53,965 bases of DNA. Origin: Magnetococcales bacterium (GTDB lineage: Bacteria; Pseudomonadota; Magnetococcia; Magnetococcales; Magnetaquicoccaceae). Numbering within the stretch: the first letter of the stretch is position 1; each line of letters begins with the position of its first letter. The position numbers were made by a program, and so were the translations under genes. The notes beneath the pieces were generated by a model. That model ran no database searches. It was not told the origin of the DNA and was given only the letters and a program-made list of their open reading frames with translations. The stretch covers positions 1-53,965 of the forward strand of contig JADGAY010000002.1 of assembly GCA_015231775.1 (NCBI GenBank). The letters run 5' to 3'. Of this stretch, positions 39,250 to 47,698 are shown piece by piece.

Positions 39250-39521
39250 GGCTTCACTTCTTCCTTGGGTTTCAGGGCGGCCAGTTCGTCGGACAACTTT
39301 TTGTTCTGGGCCGACAACTTTTCCGCCAACGCGCTCAATTCACGATTCCCTCGAATCGCTTGAGCGAGACGCAGTTCCGTCTGTTCGCGCGATTGCGAGA
39401 CAAGCGCGGCATGGGTATTGGCTTCGTCGAGCTGTGCCGGGCAGGACGGCTCCGCAGCCAACAGGACCGATGGAACCAGCGTCAGGAGGGAGAGGGCGAG
39501 GAGTGTTCGAATCGAACGCAT
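39246..39521 (-). CDS. Exported coiled-coil protein
   Basis: Ninety-one residues. Signal peptide (RSIRTLLALSLLTLVPSVLL, AAE cut) followed by a coiled coil (EQTELRLAQAIRGNRELSAL, KLSAQNKKLSDELAALK) ending in Lys/Glu. A periplasmic coiled coil recalls i-spanins, but there is no membrane anchor if cleaved. Its GGAGG ribosome site lies within the perfect palindrome GGAGGCCTCC at 39522-39531, right before the ATG. Confidence 0.6.
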   Translation of the reverse strand: MRSIRTLLALSLLTLVPSVLLAAEPSCPAQLDEANTHAALVSQSREQTELRLAQAIRGNRELSALAEKLSAQNKKLSDELAALKPKEEVKP

Positions 39522-39657
39522 GGAGGCCTCCGATAACGTGACGTGTGAAGGGTGGCCCCCTTGCGAGGGCCACCAGACTCAGACCAGTAATGAAAGCCTA
39601 TGATCCACTAAGCGCATTTGTTGGTATATATGCGCCTAATGTGGGGAGGAAATATTT
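39522..39657 (-). promoter_or_regulatory. Intergenic control region: repeated motif, hairpin and palindromic ribosome site
   Basis: One hundred and thirty-six bases without a gene. TATGCGCCTAAT (39629-39640) matches the motif at 32461 exactly, and an inverted near-copy (CTAAGCGCAT, 39608-39617) lies 11 bases away. Downstream on the minus strand is an 8-bp stem GGTGGCCC/GGGCCACC (39551-39574) without a U-run on either side, so more a leader hairpin than a terminator. The last element is the palindrome over the ribosome site of the 39521 gene. Confidence 0.45.
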
Positions 39658-40197
39658 TTACTGTTTACCGATCCACGGCGGCACGGTCACGGCATTGGTA
39701 TAGGCTGTGCTCGCGCTCACAGGAACCGACTGCACGACATTCTGACTGACATTGGTCGTCGCTCGAGGCATGACGGCGCCAAGTGTCCCGGCCCCGGCCA
39801 CATAGCCCGCCATGTTCATGAGCCCAGGGCCCACGACGCGAAAGGGTGCGTCCTGCCATGTCACTCCGATCGGCTGCCAGCTTTCCAGGTGAATCTGGCT
39901 ACGGGCATCCATATTCGGGTCTGGGCAGGCGAGAAAGAACTGGCTGGGCTTGTCCTTCGAGAACCACTTGTCTGCTCGATACCACGGCCATGTTTGATCT
40001 TCGAGGTGACGGTATTCCTTCACCATCGAAATGGGGCATTGGTTCGGCAGGACCTTCGGGGTGTCCCGCATGAACTCAATTTCAAAATTCGTCCAGGAGA
40101 CGCCCGTGCCGCCAACCTGTTGGAACTTCTGTTTCGCCGCACATCCGGTACACAGCACCAGCATACCCAGCCCTAATGCGAGAGACTTCAGTTGCAT
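39658..40197 (-). CDS. Lipoprotein of the late operon
   Basis: One hundred and seventy-nine residues from ATG 40197, chosen because AAGGAGGATCT precedes it and a lipoprotein signal starts there (LKSLALGLGMLVLCTGCAAK; lipobox CTGC, Cys19 acylated). The mature part is a globular domain with YRHLEDQTWPWYRADKWF and LESWQPIGVTWQDAPFRVVG, then a Gly/Ala stretch and a disordered end. No family recognised. It would be anchored at the periplasmic face of a membrane. Confidence 0.6.
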   Translation of the reverse strand: MQLKSLALGLGMLVLCTGCAAKQKFQQVGGTGVSWTNFEIEFMRDTPKVLPNQCPISMVKEYRHLEDQTWPWYRADKWFSKDKPSQFFLACPDPNMDARSQIHLESWQPIGVTWQDAPFRVVGPGLMNMAGYVAGAGTLGAVMPRATTNVSQNVVQSVPVSASTAYTNAVTVPPWIGKQ

Positions 40198-40210
40198 AGA
40201 TCCTCCTTGA

Positions 40211-41854
40211 TTAACGGGCCACTCGCGACCCTGCCAGATCGCCGGCCCCATATTCATACGGCCCAATGGTTGGCCGGCCTCCCATGTAAAAACGTCGCCC
40301 TCTCGCATCACGCGCCCCCTGCGCATGCTTTCCAGCGTGGTACATGGGCGAGGTCAGCGCCACGAACAGATTCGAGGCTGGCCAGTTGGCAGTGTTGATA
40401 CTCGGCAATTGCGGGTCCACTTCCACCGTATTGGCATCCTGACTGCTGGTCGATTTCCAGTTCGCAAACGTGTACTCCGTTGCCCCCCACTTGCCCCATG
40501 TGGCCCCAGCCGTCACGCCATACGCATCATTCCAGTTCATTGAAAAGCCAGACTGCGCCGAGGCATCCACATTGATGACCTTGGAGACCGTATGAAAAAT
40601 GTTGTTCTGCACAACCCCGTTTGTGGCATTGGTGTGGAACCGTACCGCCCAGCGCCCGTTCTGCCCGTAGAAAATATTGTGCAGCACGCGAGTCCCGGCA
40701 ATGTCCTGGAGAAACATCGCATCCGTCGTATTGACCACTCCAGCCATGTTGATGAAATTGGCAGAAATCACGACACCGCTGCCGCGCGTCTTGGTGTAGA
40801 TCGGATTTCCGGCGAAGGTGCCGTACACCCAATTCCCATAAAACCTCACTTGCTCCACGTCATAGAATTGGATGGCTTGGTTTGAACTGAGTGAATCGTG
40901 TAGGCGGTTTCCGTAGATCTTTGTCCGCAAGACTTGATGGGCCCCGTCTACGCCGTGGATGGTCAACAAGCCGGAGTTTGTATCGGTCGTGCCGCCGTAG
41001 ATGTCATTATCGCGGATGATGTTATCCGCACAGGTCACGGTCGCGACGTTCTGCTGAAACACTGAAATCACCAGCGTGCCCCAGGTGTCGTAGAGCGTGC
41101 TGTTCTGGACAATGTTCCTGTTGCCGTTGATACCTGTCTCGGAGAGGATCTGCGCGGCATGGCGCCTGTGGTTGTGCGATTCCACATACTCCACGATGTT
41201 GTCACTGCCGGAGACGACAATCCCGCCGTAGGTGGTGTCATCACCACTCGTGCGGATCGTGTGCAGATTGCGAATCTTGATGAAGTCCTTCCCATTGGTG
41301 TAGACGTTTCGATGCCGCCCTGGAACCTCATACACCTTGCCATTCGTAACGATATTCGACCCGTCGCGTGCGCTCACGTAGAGCGTGGAGCCGGTAAGAT
41401 AAAAACTGCCAGGGTTGGCCTGCACCAAGGCCTGAGAGGCGCGACTGGTCAGCCGCACGCCGTCCTCCCATACCATCATGGAGCCGTTCGCGATGAGGGT
41501 GTAGGAGGTGCTGTAGGCGTACCCGCTGTCAGCCGTGAAGGCCGAGTTCGCTTTGATATCCGCCCCTGAAATGATCGGAAGTGCGCCTGATCCATACGCA
41601 TCAAATGTCACATACCCACTACTCGATCCGCTTGACGGTGCAACCAATCCCTCTCGCCACGTCTCGCCGCGAGCAAAATAGATCGTGTCTCCAGCAGAGA
41701 AACTTGATGCGTTTACTTTTGCAATCGTCTGCCATGCCTCACCAATAGAGGTGCCTGCACTCGAATCGTTCCCAGTCGTCGCATTGACATAATAGGAGGT
41801 CGCGCCAGCCACGGCGGGGAGCGCGAGAATTGCGATGAGCAGCAGCGCCAGCAT
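40211..41854 (-). CDS. Exported right-handed beta-helix (pectate-lyase-like) protein
   Basis: Five hundred and forty-seven residues. Signal peptide (LALLLIAILALPAVAGATS). The start YYVNATTGNDSSAGTS then AWQTIAKVNASSFSAGDTIY is the usual entry to a parallel beta-helix. Coils follow (GIVVSGSDNIVEYVESHNHR, NIIRDNDIYGG, VQNNIFHTVSKVINV). Such proteins are often tail spikes or polysaccharide-cleaving enzymes. Here it begins with a Sec signal and overlaps the upstream stop (TAATG). The catalytic residues could not be located. Confidence 0.7.
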   Translation of the reverse strand: MLALLLIAILALPAVAGATSYYVNATTGNDSSAGTSIGEAWQTIAKVNASSFSAGDTIYFARGETWREGLVAPSSGSSSGYVTFDAYGSGALPIISGADIKANSAFTADSGYAYSTSYTLIANGSMMVWEDGVRLTSRASQALVQANPGSFYLTGSTLYVSARDGSNIVTNGKVYEVPGRHRNVYTNGKDFIKIRNLHTIRTSGDDTTYGGIVVSGSDNIVEYVESHNHRRHAAQILSETGINGNRNIVQNSTLYDTWGTLVISVFQQNVATVTCADNIIRDNDIYGGTTDTNSGLLTIHGVDGAHQVLRTKIYGNRLHDSLSSNQAIQFYDVEQVRFYGNWVYGTFAGNPIYTKTRGSGVVISANFINMAGVVNTTDAMFLQDIAGTRVLHNIFYGQNGRWAVRFHTNATNGVVQNNIFHTVSKVINVDASAQSGFSMNWNDAYGVTAGATWGKWGATEYTFANWKSTSSQDANTVEVDPQLPSINTANWPASNLFVALTSPMYHAGKHAQGARDARGRRFYMGGRPTIGPYEYGAGDLAGSRVAR

Positions 41855-42342
41855 TAGCTAAACCTCCCACTCACTTTACAGGTGGTATTCGTGCCGGTCG
41901 TCACGCTCCACGCTCCGTTGACGGACACCCAATCGAGCGGAGGACTATCGAGAATCGCTGCGGCGCTTTGCGCCAGAAAGATCGTGAATGCGGAACCGGC
42001 TCCGTCCTTGACGGTCACAGCCCCGACAGACGCCGCCGAGGTGAAGCACTTCACCGCGTGCAGCAAGTCGCCAGCCGCCCCAGTCGCGCCCATGGCCTGA
42101 TCGGTCTGCGAGGCCGCCACATCCTCATATTCCCATTGGGACTCAATGCGCAGCGTATCGTTGCCCACATCTTCGCCCGCCATCTTCGTGGTCATATGGA
42201 ACTTGGCGGAGTCTCCGACCCCGCCAAGCTTCCTATGCCCGCCATCGCTTTGCGGCAGGCTGATTTCATCCGCGGCATAGGCCGGCACGCACCCCATCAC
42301 CAACATGAGAGCCAGGATCGCCAAGAAACCCAATCGTGACAT
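41854..42342 (-). CDS. Exported small protein
   Basis: One hundred and sixty-two residues from ATG 42342; AAGGAG lies 6-11 bases upstream, inside what a longer GTG frame would read. The signal (RLGFLAILALMLVMGCVPAY) could be cut after AYA or, less likely, treated as a lipoprotein (LVMGC). The mature part is beta-rich (KFHMTTKMAGEDVGNDTLRI, GAVTVKDGAGSAFTIFLAQ) and resembles a small virion-surface domain. Two mature Cys. Confidence 0.55.
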   Translation of the reverse strand: MSRLGFLAILALMLVMGCVPAYAADEISLPQSDGGHRKLGGVGDSAKFHMTTKMAGEDVGNDTLRIESQWEYEDVAASQTDQAMGATGAAGDLLHAVKCFTSAASVGAVTVKDGAGSAFTIFLAQSAAAILDSPPLDWVSVNGAWSVTTGTNTTCKVSGRFS

Positions 42343-42357
42343 TGCGTACTCCTTCAC

Positions 42358-43785
42358 TTAGGCCGCCTGTGCCAGCGCGGGGTTATAGTCGATCGTGCGC
42401 CACGGTCGGATATTTCTGACCTTGCACTTAATCATGGCGCGAGTGTTCGTCGCGTAGTTCGTCAGGTTCGGGACATTAAATGTCGTGCTTCCGTCTCCGG
42501 CCCCTGCGGTCGTTCCGATGCTGGCGAAGAGCGCAGAGTAGGTCGTTCGACTGACCGCAGATCCATCCGCCAGGAGCCAGCCGGACGGCGCCACCGCAGA
42601 AGATTTGTAGTAAAAGGCCACGGTCCCGGGTGGGACAATGCCGACGTTCTCGCGTGCCAGCGTCACGGCGTTTCCTGTCGGGAAGCGCACCGCCAGCACC
42701 GTGTTGCCGGAGCCGTCGTCTTGCGAGTAGAGAATCAGGCTGTTCGATGGCGGCGCCGATGGTTGAGAGATCTCCGCCATCTTGACCCCTCCGGCCAGGG
42801 CAATCCCTCCAGCCGTCAGGGAGGTCACGTCGGTGGTACCGATCGCCGCAATGCCGTCAGTCGTCACACGCATCTTCTCGCTCAAGCCTGGCGAGAAGGT
42901 CACAAGTCCGAGATTGTTGAAGTTCAGCGACCCGGCCGCCATCTGCATATAGGCGTCAGAGGTGCCATCGTTGAGGCGGATGTAGGGATTCAGGCTGCCG
43001 TCCACGCGGAAGGTGCCACCAGAGAACAGCGCCGGTCCATCCACAGCCAGCGCATAATTGTTCGTGGCTTCCGTGGGAGTGCTGGCAATCCGCACCGTTG
43101 CGGCGTTGGTGATGGTCGCACTGCCGCCCGTGATCGCAGGCGCGCTCACTTCCAGCGACGATACCCAGTCGTGCGCGCCACTTGCCGCTTCCGTGAAGGC
43201 CGGCCAAATCACCACGCCAGAGGCGTCTTGCCCGGCCTGCCCCGTGATCGCCGTGCGGATAGAGAGGGCCGAGCCCCATGATCCGCCTCCAGGCGCAAAG
43301 GTGCCACTCAGCAAGAGCTGATGCTGTCCGCTCGTTGCGGCGCCGATCGCATGGGGACCTGCACTACTCAGTGTCGCCGATCCGGTGATGGTCGGCGCGG
43401 CAATGGTCTTGTTGGATAGGCTTTCCGTCCCGGCCAGTGTGGCCAGCGTCCCGGAGGTCGGCAAGGTCACGCCCGTCGTACCGGAGAGTGACAGCGTTAG
43501 TCCGTATGCCCCGGAGATGGCAAAACTTTGCGGGATAGTGATGGTGCCCGTCGTCGTCGTCATGCCGCTACCGGAGCCGTTGATAACGACCAGCTTATTC
43601 GCATTCCCGGCCAGAGCAGGAAGCTTGTCGAATCCGGCCGTGATCGTATCCAGCTCGGCGCGCAATCCAGCCGAACTCCCGGCCGATCCTGGCGCCGGAT
43701 AGCTGCCATGCGTGTAGTATTCGTTGGCCATCGACGGCGCGACCATCCACAGGAGCATGAGCAGAGCGAGTGTTAGACGTGCCAT
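42358..43785 (-). CDS. Tail fibre with collar domain and N-terminal signal peptide
   Basis: Four hundred and seventy-five residues. An apparent signal peptide (ARLTLALLMLLWMVAPSMAN) precedes fibre-like beta repeats (SNKTIAAPTITGSATLSSAG). The C-terminus at about 395-437 is a phage collar domain (APSGWLLADGSAVSRTTYSA, FASIG, TTFNVPNL), common at the end of short tail fibres. Tail fibres are normally assembled in the cytoplasm, so the signal is unexpected. TAATG overlaps the gene before. Confidence is high for fibre, moderate for export. Confidence 0.75.
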   Translation of the reverse strand: MARLTLALLMLLWMVAPSMANEYYTHGSYPAPGSAGSSAGLRAELDTITAGFDKLPALAGNANKLVVINGSGSGMTTTTGTITIPQSFAISGAYGLTLSLSGTTGVTLPTSGTLATLAGTESLSNKTIAAPTITGSATLSSAGPHAIGAATSGQHQLLLSGTFAPGGGSWGSALSIRTAITGQAGQDASGVVIWPAFTEAASGAHDWVSSLEVSAPAITGGSATITNAATVRIASTPTEATNNYALAVDGPALFSGGTFRVDGSLNPYIRLNDGTSDAYMQMAAGSLNFNNLGLVTFSPGLSEKMRVTTDGIAAIGTTDVTSLTAGGIALAGGVKMAEISQPSAPPSNSLILYSQDDGSGNTVLAVRFPTGNAVTLARENVGIVPPGTVAFYYKSSAVAPSGWLLADGSAVSRTTYSALFASIGTTAGAGDGSTTFNVPNLTNYATNTRAMIKCKVRNIRPWRTIDYNPALAQAA

Positions 43786-45869
43786 TAGCGCAACCCCCTC
43801 CCAAATGAGTAATGGAGAATCAGCGAGTTGATGGTGAACGGGTAGATGTAATCCGTGTTCGAGGCGAACGTGACTTGGATATTCTCGGCTCGCCCCTTGA
43901 CGTCTACCTCAACGGGCGACAGCGTGCGGCCGTCCCAATAAAAGGCGTCCCAGGTGAAGCCGTCCCAATTCCCTGACCCGCCCAGCTCCGTGTCGTATTC
44001 CTCCGCCACGTCCTGCGCGATCTCCGTCGAGTTGTAGCCCAGGGTGTAGCCGAACAGGATCGCTGCATAGTGCGAACTCTGCACTTCGATGCTGCCGCGA
44101 CGATAGCGCTTGCGCGTGCGAGGAGACTTCTGATTGTTATGATTGAGGGTGATGGTGGCCTCGATGGCGTCCCCGTCGAACGAAGAACCTCGATCCAGCT
44201 CATAGACATACCCGCTGCCATACGCTCCCGCATAAGACACGTCGCTGCCGTTGGCCGATTCGCCATTCCATGCGCAATTGAACGGATGCGAGACGAGGCC
44301 AACCAGGGCCCCAATGAATTTGCCGTTGGAGATCGTCGCGTAGAGATAACTGCCGTCCGCGAAGAAGGCCCGGTACTGGCTCTTGTCCTTACTGACGCAG
44401 GAGCAGAGCGCATTCGCCTGCTTTTCCTGGATAAAGGTATGCATGTTCTGCGTGAGCGAGGCCTGGAGGAAGTTACCGAACTCTTGCGCGGCCTTGAGGC
44501 TGATAAGCCCGCGGTCGTCCAGCATGTAGCTGGAGTCCAGGTTTTGCGACATGTAGGCAATGGCGCCGGTCGACGACTTGAAGGCCACATATTTGAACGT
44601 GCTCAGGCTCGTGCCGTAGAGCATGCCGGTCCCGTTCCGAGACAGCACCGCCATGGTCGCCGTGTCGGCACTGCCGGGCTGAATCAGGAATCCCGTAATG
44701 GTGTCGCCCACCGTAATTTCGTTGCCTCCCGCCGAGGCCGTGAATTGATAGGGCTCCCCGATGCCGGAGTGCATGATGGAGCCGCCGATAGACACAAACA
44801 GGTGGAAGTGATGCACCTTGATATGCTTCGGGGTGTCGACCGTCGCGCCCGTGTTGATCGGGACCAGCGTGACGCCATCCCACTCAAAGCACCGGTTAAT
44901 ACCGTCGGCGCCGTAAATCTTGCGTGTCGAGAGCTGTCCGGAGAAATTGTTGATGTCGAACTCGAAGCGTCCACCGGGCAGCAAGACGATCGCCGTTTGC
45001 GCGCCGGATAACGTGACGTTCACGGCGCCAACCACAGCCGCACCGGCCGCCAGATTGCCAGGGGCAGGGGTCGTGACAATGAACCGTCCTGCGGCGGTTC
45101 CGGCTGCCCAGCTACCGGATTCCAGCACCACGCGCATGATCGTCGCCGTATTGGCGCCTTGCGTGAGCACGTCGCCATCGGCCGGCGTGGAGGCGCCTCC
45201 AGCCGTAAAATACACCTCGTTGAAGAAGGTCATTTGCGACCATCCGGACACCGTGGCCCTGAACATATGGCAGGCCGTGGCCCCAGCGTTGTCGCGGAAC
45301 ACATAGAGCTGATGGACCCCTCCTACCAGGTGCGACACAATGCCGCGCACCGGCCCAGATCCAGGCAACGGCTGAATCAGCGCCCGATACACATCGGCCG
45401 CGAGATTGAGGTATTGCGCGTTCAGGAGAGGCGTCAGAACGGAGGTGAGTGCCGTCGTTGTCCCAATCGTCGTTGCGCCGACCTTGACCACCTCACTAGC
45501 AGAGAAGGTGCCGACAATCTTCGTGACGGCCAGGTATTTCTCGTCGTCCTCGTCGACGATGGCGATAATCACGCCCGTAGCCAGCGACGTGTCACCGGTC
45601 AGGGTTTGCCCGACCGTCGGCGTGTTCGTGAAGGCCACCAGCTGAATAATGCCGTAGGTGGCGTCGGACGGCTTGGCCCGTCCATCGAATCGCTCATACC
45701 CACCCACACGGGCATAGCCACCGGTCACGGCACACTCGAAATTGGAGGATTCCCGGGCAAATCCGGCGGGTAAGTCCAGCGTCGGGGTGAGCTGATCCAG
45801 TCCGCCCTTAAGGCGCGTGACGTCGTACTTGATCGGCGAGGATGGCAGGGGTTTCGGCTTGCGTCCCAC
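43785..45869 (-). CDS. Large tail protein (stopper/tail-tube-like)
   Basis: Six hundred and ninety-four residues from GTG 45869, overlapping the previous stop (TAGTG); a longer frame upstream lies in the adaptor gene. Start GRKPKPLPSSPIKYDVTRLK, then LKGGLDQLTPTLDLPAGFA and ESSNFECAVTGGYARVGGYE, is a conserved phage tail pattern. A beta-rich body follows (HHFHLFVSIGGSIMHSGIGE). It sits between adaptor and fibre, so it is likely the nozzle/tail tube of a short tail. Confidence 0.55.
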   Translation of the reverse strand: MGRKPKPLPSSPIKYDVTRLKGGLDQLTPTLDLPAGFARESSNFECAVTGGYARVGGYERFDGRAKPSDATYGIIQLVAFTNTPTVGQTLTGDTSLATGVIIAIVDEDDEKYLAVTKIVGTFSASEVVKVGATTIGTTTALTSVLTPLLNAQYLNLAADVYRALIQPLPGSGPVRGIVSHLVGGVHQLYVFRDNAGATACHMFRATVSGWSQMTFFNEVYFTAGGASTPADGDVLTQGANTATIMRVVLESGSWAAGTAAGRFIVTTPAPGNLAAGAAVVGAVNVTLSGAQTAIVLLPGGRFEFDINNFSGQLSTRKIYGADGINRCFEWDGVTLVPINTGATVDTPKHIKVHHFHLFVSIGGSIMHSGIGEPYQFTASAGGNEITVGDTITGFLIQPGSADTATMAVLSRNGTGMLYGTSLSTFKYVAFKSSTGAIAYMSQNLDSSYMLDDRGLISLKAAQEFGNFLQASLTQNMHTFIQEKQANALCSCVSKDKSQYRAFFADGSYLYATISNGKFIGALVGLVSHPFNCAWNGESANGSDVSYAGAYGSGYVYELDRGSSFDGDAIEATITLNHNNQKSPRTRKRYRRGSIEVQSSHYAAILFGYTLGYNSTEIAQDVAEEYDTELGGSGNWDGFTWDAFYWDGRTLSPVEVDVKGRAENIQVTFASNTDYIYPFTINSLILHYSFGRGLR

Positions 45870-46555
45870 TAGCAGAGCGTCCCTTGCAGCGTGATTTCTT
45901 CCAGCTGGCCGACTTCCAGGCGGCAAAGCAGTGGCGTATAGCCGCGCTCCCCTTCTGCATAGACTTCTGCCGACGATTCGTAGGCGGCATACTTCATCAT
46001 GGCCGCATACACGATAATCATGTGGCTGAAGCCTGGCGGCAGGGCAGGCACGTCGGCATTGAGGGTCAACGTCACGGGCGCCTTGTAATAGTCTCCCGTC
46101 ATGGTGTAGCCCACGGGAGGCTTCGGGCCGAGCACGAGAGACTGATCCGGCGCGACGGCAAACTCACGGGGCGGGCCCGCATGGTCGCGCAGGCCGCCAA
46201 GGTTGTATTGCCGGCGCCAGCGGTCATAGGGCATGTAGTAGACCGGCATTTCCGAGCGCAGCCCGGCCGCCGTGTTGTACTGCCGCATCTCATGGCGCAC
46301 CCACGCGCCGAACGTATCGGCCGCAATGCCACATTGCAGCGGCGTATAGGCGTATTGGTCGGCGATGGTGGCCCAGGAGGTGGACGTGCGCAGGAATTTC
46401 CAGTCCGGACGAAGGCCCTGGATCTCCAGCCACGCCTCCACGATCCAATCGACGAGACGCTTGTACTCGCCGACTTGGGCTATCGTGGTGACGGGCCCGG
46501 TCCCACTCACGCCACACTCTTGACGCAACCGCTGGACAAGCTGCAGAAATGTCAC
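45869..46555 (-). CDS. Head-tail adaptor-like protein
   Basis: Two hundred and twenty-eight residues from GTG 46555, with GCGAGG upstream; the longer frame ahead is in the next gene. The N-terminal helix (TFLQLVQRLRQECGVSG) and AQVGEYKRLVDWIVEAWLEI, followed by a beta region (YMPYDRWRRQYNLGG), match the adaptor proteins that bind the portal and start the tail in podoviruses. Neighbours fit. Function inferred from pattern and order. Confidence 0.6.
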   Translation of the reverse strand: MTFLQLVQRLRQECGVSGTGPVTTIAQVGEYKRLVDWIVEAWLEIQGLRPDWKFLRTSTSWATIADQYAYTPLQCGIAADTFGAWVRHEMRQYNTAAGLRSEMPVYYMPYDRWRRQYNLGGLRDHAGPPREFAVAPDQSLVLGPKPPVGYTMTGDYYKAPVTLTLNADVPALPPGFSHMIIVYAAMMKYAAYESSAEVYAEGERGYTPLLCRLEVGQLEEITLQGTLC

Positions 46556-46568
46556 GGGGCCTCGCTGG

Positions 46569-47117
46569 TTAGTTCGTGTAGAGCAACCGCCGCAACCACT
46601 CCGCGCCCTTGGCGTTGCGGTCGTCGAGCACGGAGAACGTCGCCCGCTGACTGGTGCTGCGATGCACAAGGTTTTCAGGGCGTTCGGTATCCCGGCCCAC
46701 GATTTCCGTACTCACGTCGTCGCGCTTGCTTCTCGCCAGCACTTCGACATACTTCCGCCGTGTGATGATGGGGCGGCCCACCGGCAGGGCACCGTAGGCG
46801 TACCATCGCTGATCGTGCATATCGAACACTTCCGCCCCTTTGCCGTTCACCCAGCAGTCGACGCACCGAGGCGCGTTCTTCTCGCTGGACGGCTCAATGC
46901 GAATCATGATGGGCTCCTCGTTGAAGGCGAGGGCGGCCATGCGATCCTTGATGAGCTGCTTTTCAGGGATGATTTCTTTCTCTTGGTCATGGTCAAGCGC
47001 TTCGTCCAGGCCAGGTACGAGAATGTCGTCCTTCTGCCGAATCTCCATGTCGCCGGTATGGAGTTCACGCTTGCGCGTGCTGGACTTCTGCGGGGCGGTC
47101 GCTACGGGAGATTCCAT
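46569..47117 (-). CDS. Virion-associated protein of unknown function
   Basis: One hundred and eighty-two residues. A Lys/Asp-rich N-terminus (MEIRQKDDILVPGLDEALDH) is followed by a beta region (EEPIMIRIEPSSEKNAPRCV, WVNGKGAEVFDMHDQRWYAY). The C-terminus DDVSTEIVGRDTERPENLVH is basic/acidic. Related proteins lie between capsid and tail genes of podoviruses. No known enzyme motif. Confidence 0.5.
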   Translation of the reverse strand: MESPVATAPQKSSTRKRELHTGDMEIRQKDDILVPGLDEALDHDQEKEIIPEKQLIKDRMAALAFNEEPIMIRIEPSSEKNAPRCVDCWVNGKGAEVFDMHDQRWYAYGALPVGRPIITRRKYVEVLARSKRDDVSTEIVGRDTERPENLVHRSTSQRATFSVLDDRNAKGAEWLRRLLYTN

Positions 47118-47141
47118 GAATGCCTCCGTCGGGAAGGTCGA

Positions 47142-47157
47142 GGGCCCCTGTGGGCCC
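47142..47157 (-). terminator. GC hairpin between decoration-like and head genes
   Basis: A six-pair GGGCCC/GGGCCC stem with a four-base CTGT loop lies in the gap 47118-47178. No U-run follows, so it may only slow transcription or stabilise RNA inside the late operon. Confidence 0.25.
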
Positions 47158-47178
47158 CCGATGGGTGAATGGTTAGGG

Positions 47179-47664
47179 TTACGAGATTTGCGGACGTGCC
47201 GGCAGAGTCACGACGTCCACAAAGGTGTACGTCATGCCCGTGACACTGGAGAGGTTGGAGCTGCCGAATCGGAAGGTGCCGACCAGGGTAGACCCACCCT
47301 TCAGCACGATGTAGCCGATCGGGCACATCGTATCCGGGATGTGTGCCGGGAACTGTGGAGCCCGGACGAAGGAGCCGGACGAATCCAGATCCTCAATCGA
47401 GCCCTGACAGGCCTTGATGTTGCCGTCCTTATCCAGGCCAATCACGACCACTGTGCCCTGGTTGGCGCTGATCGTCGGGAAGGCCGCGGCTGTCCCGGCG
47501 TCCGTCGTCGGCGTCGCACCGTTGGAGATGGCGGCCTTGGAATAGGCCTTGCCCTTGATGGCGAATACCGTGGTGCCGGTATTGCTGATCGTCGTCGTCG
47601 TCCCGGCTGCGAGGGTCACTTTCCCTAAGCAGAGGGTGAGCGGAATTTGCGTAAGCGAGTCCAT
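47179..47664 (-). CDS. Head decoration-like protein A
   Basis: One hundred and sixty-one residues, mostly beta strands (TTTTISNTGTTVFAIKGKAY) and an acidic middle. The closing part IGYIVLKGGSTLVGTFRFGS resembles the same part of the next gene (IGFIIVNPTGTGDFVGGTTV), indicating a duplicated pair. Position next to the major capsid gene suggests a capsid decoration role, as in small stabilising proteins. Two Cys. Confidence 0.5.
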   Translation of the reverse strand: MDSLTQIPLTLCLGKVTLAAGTTTTISNTGTTVFAIKGKAYSKAAISNGATPTTDAGTAAAFPTISANQGTVVVIGLDKDGNIKACQGSIEDLDSSGSFVRAPQFPAHIPDTMCPIGYIVLKGGSTLVGTFRFGSSNLSSVTGMTYTFVDVVTLPARPQIS

Positions 47665-47698
47665 AGTGCTGTCTCCTCTAGGTCGTCACGGTCGTGAG

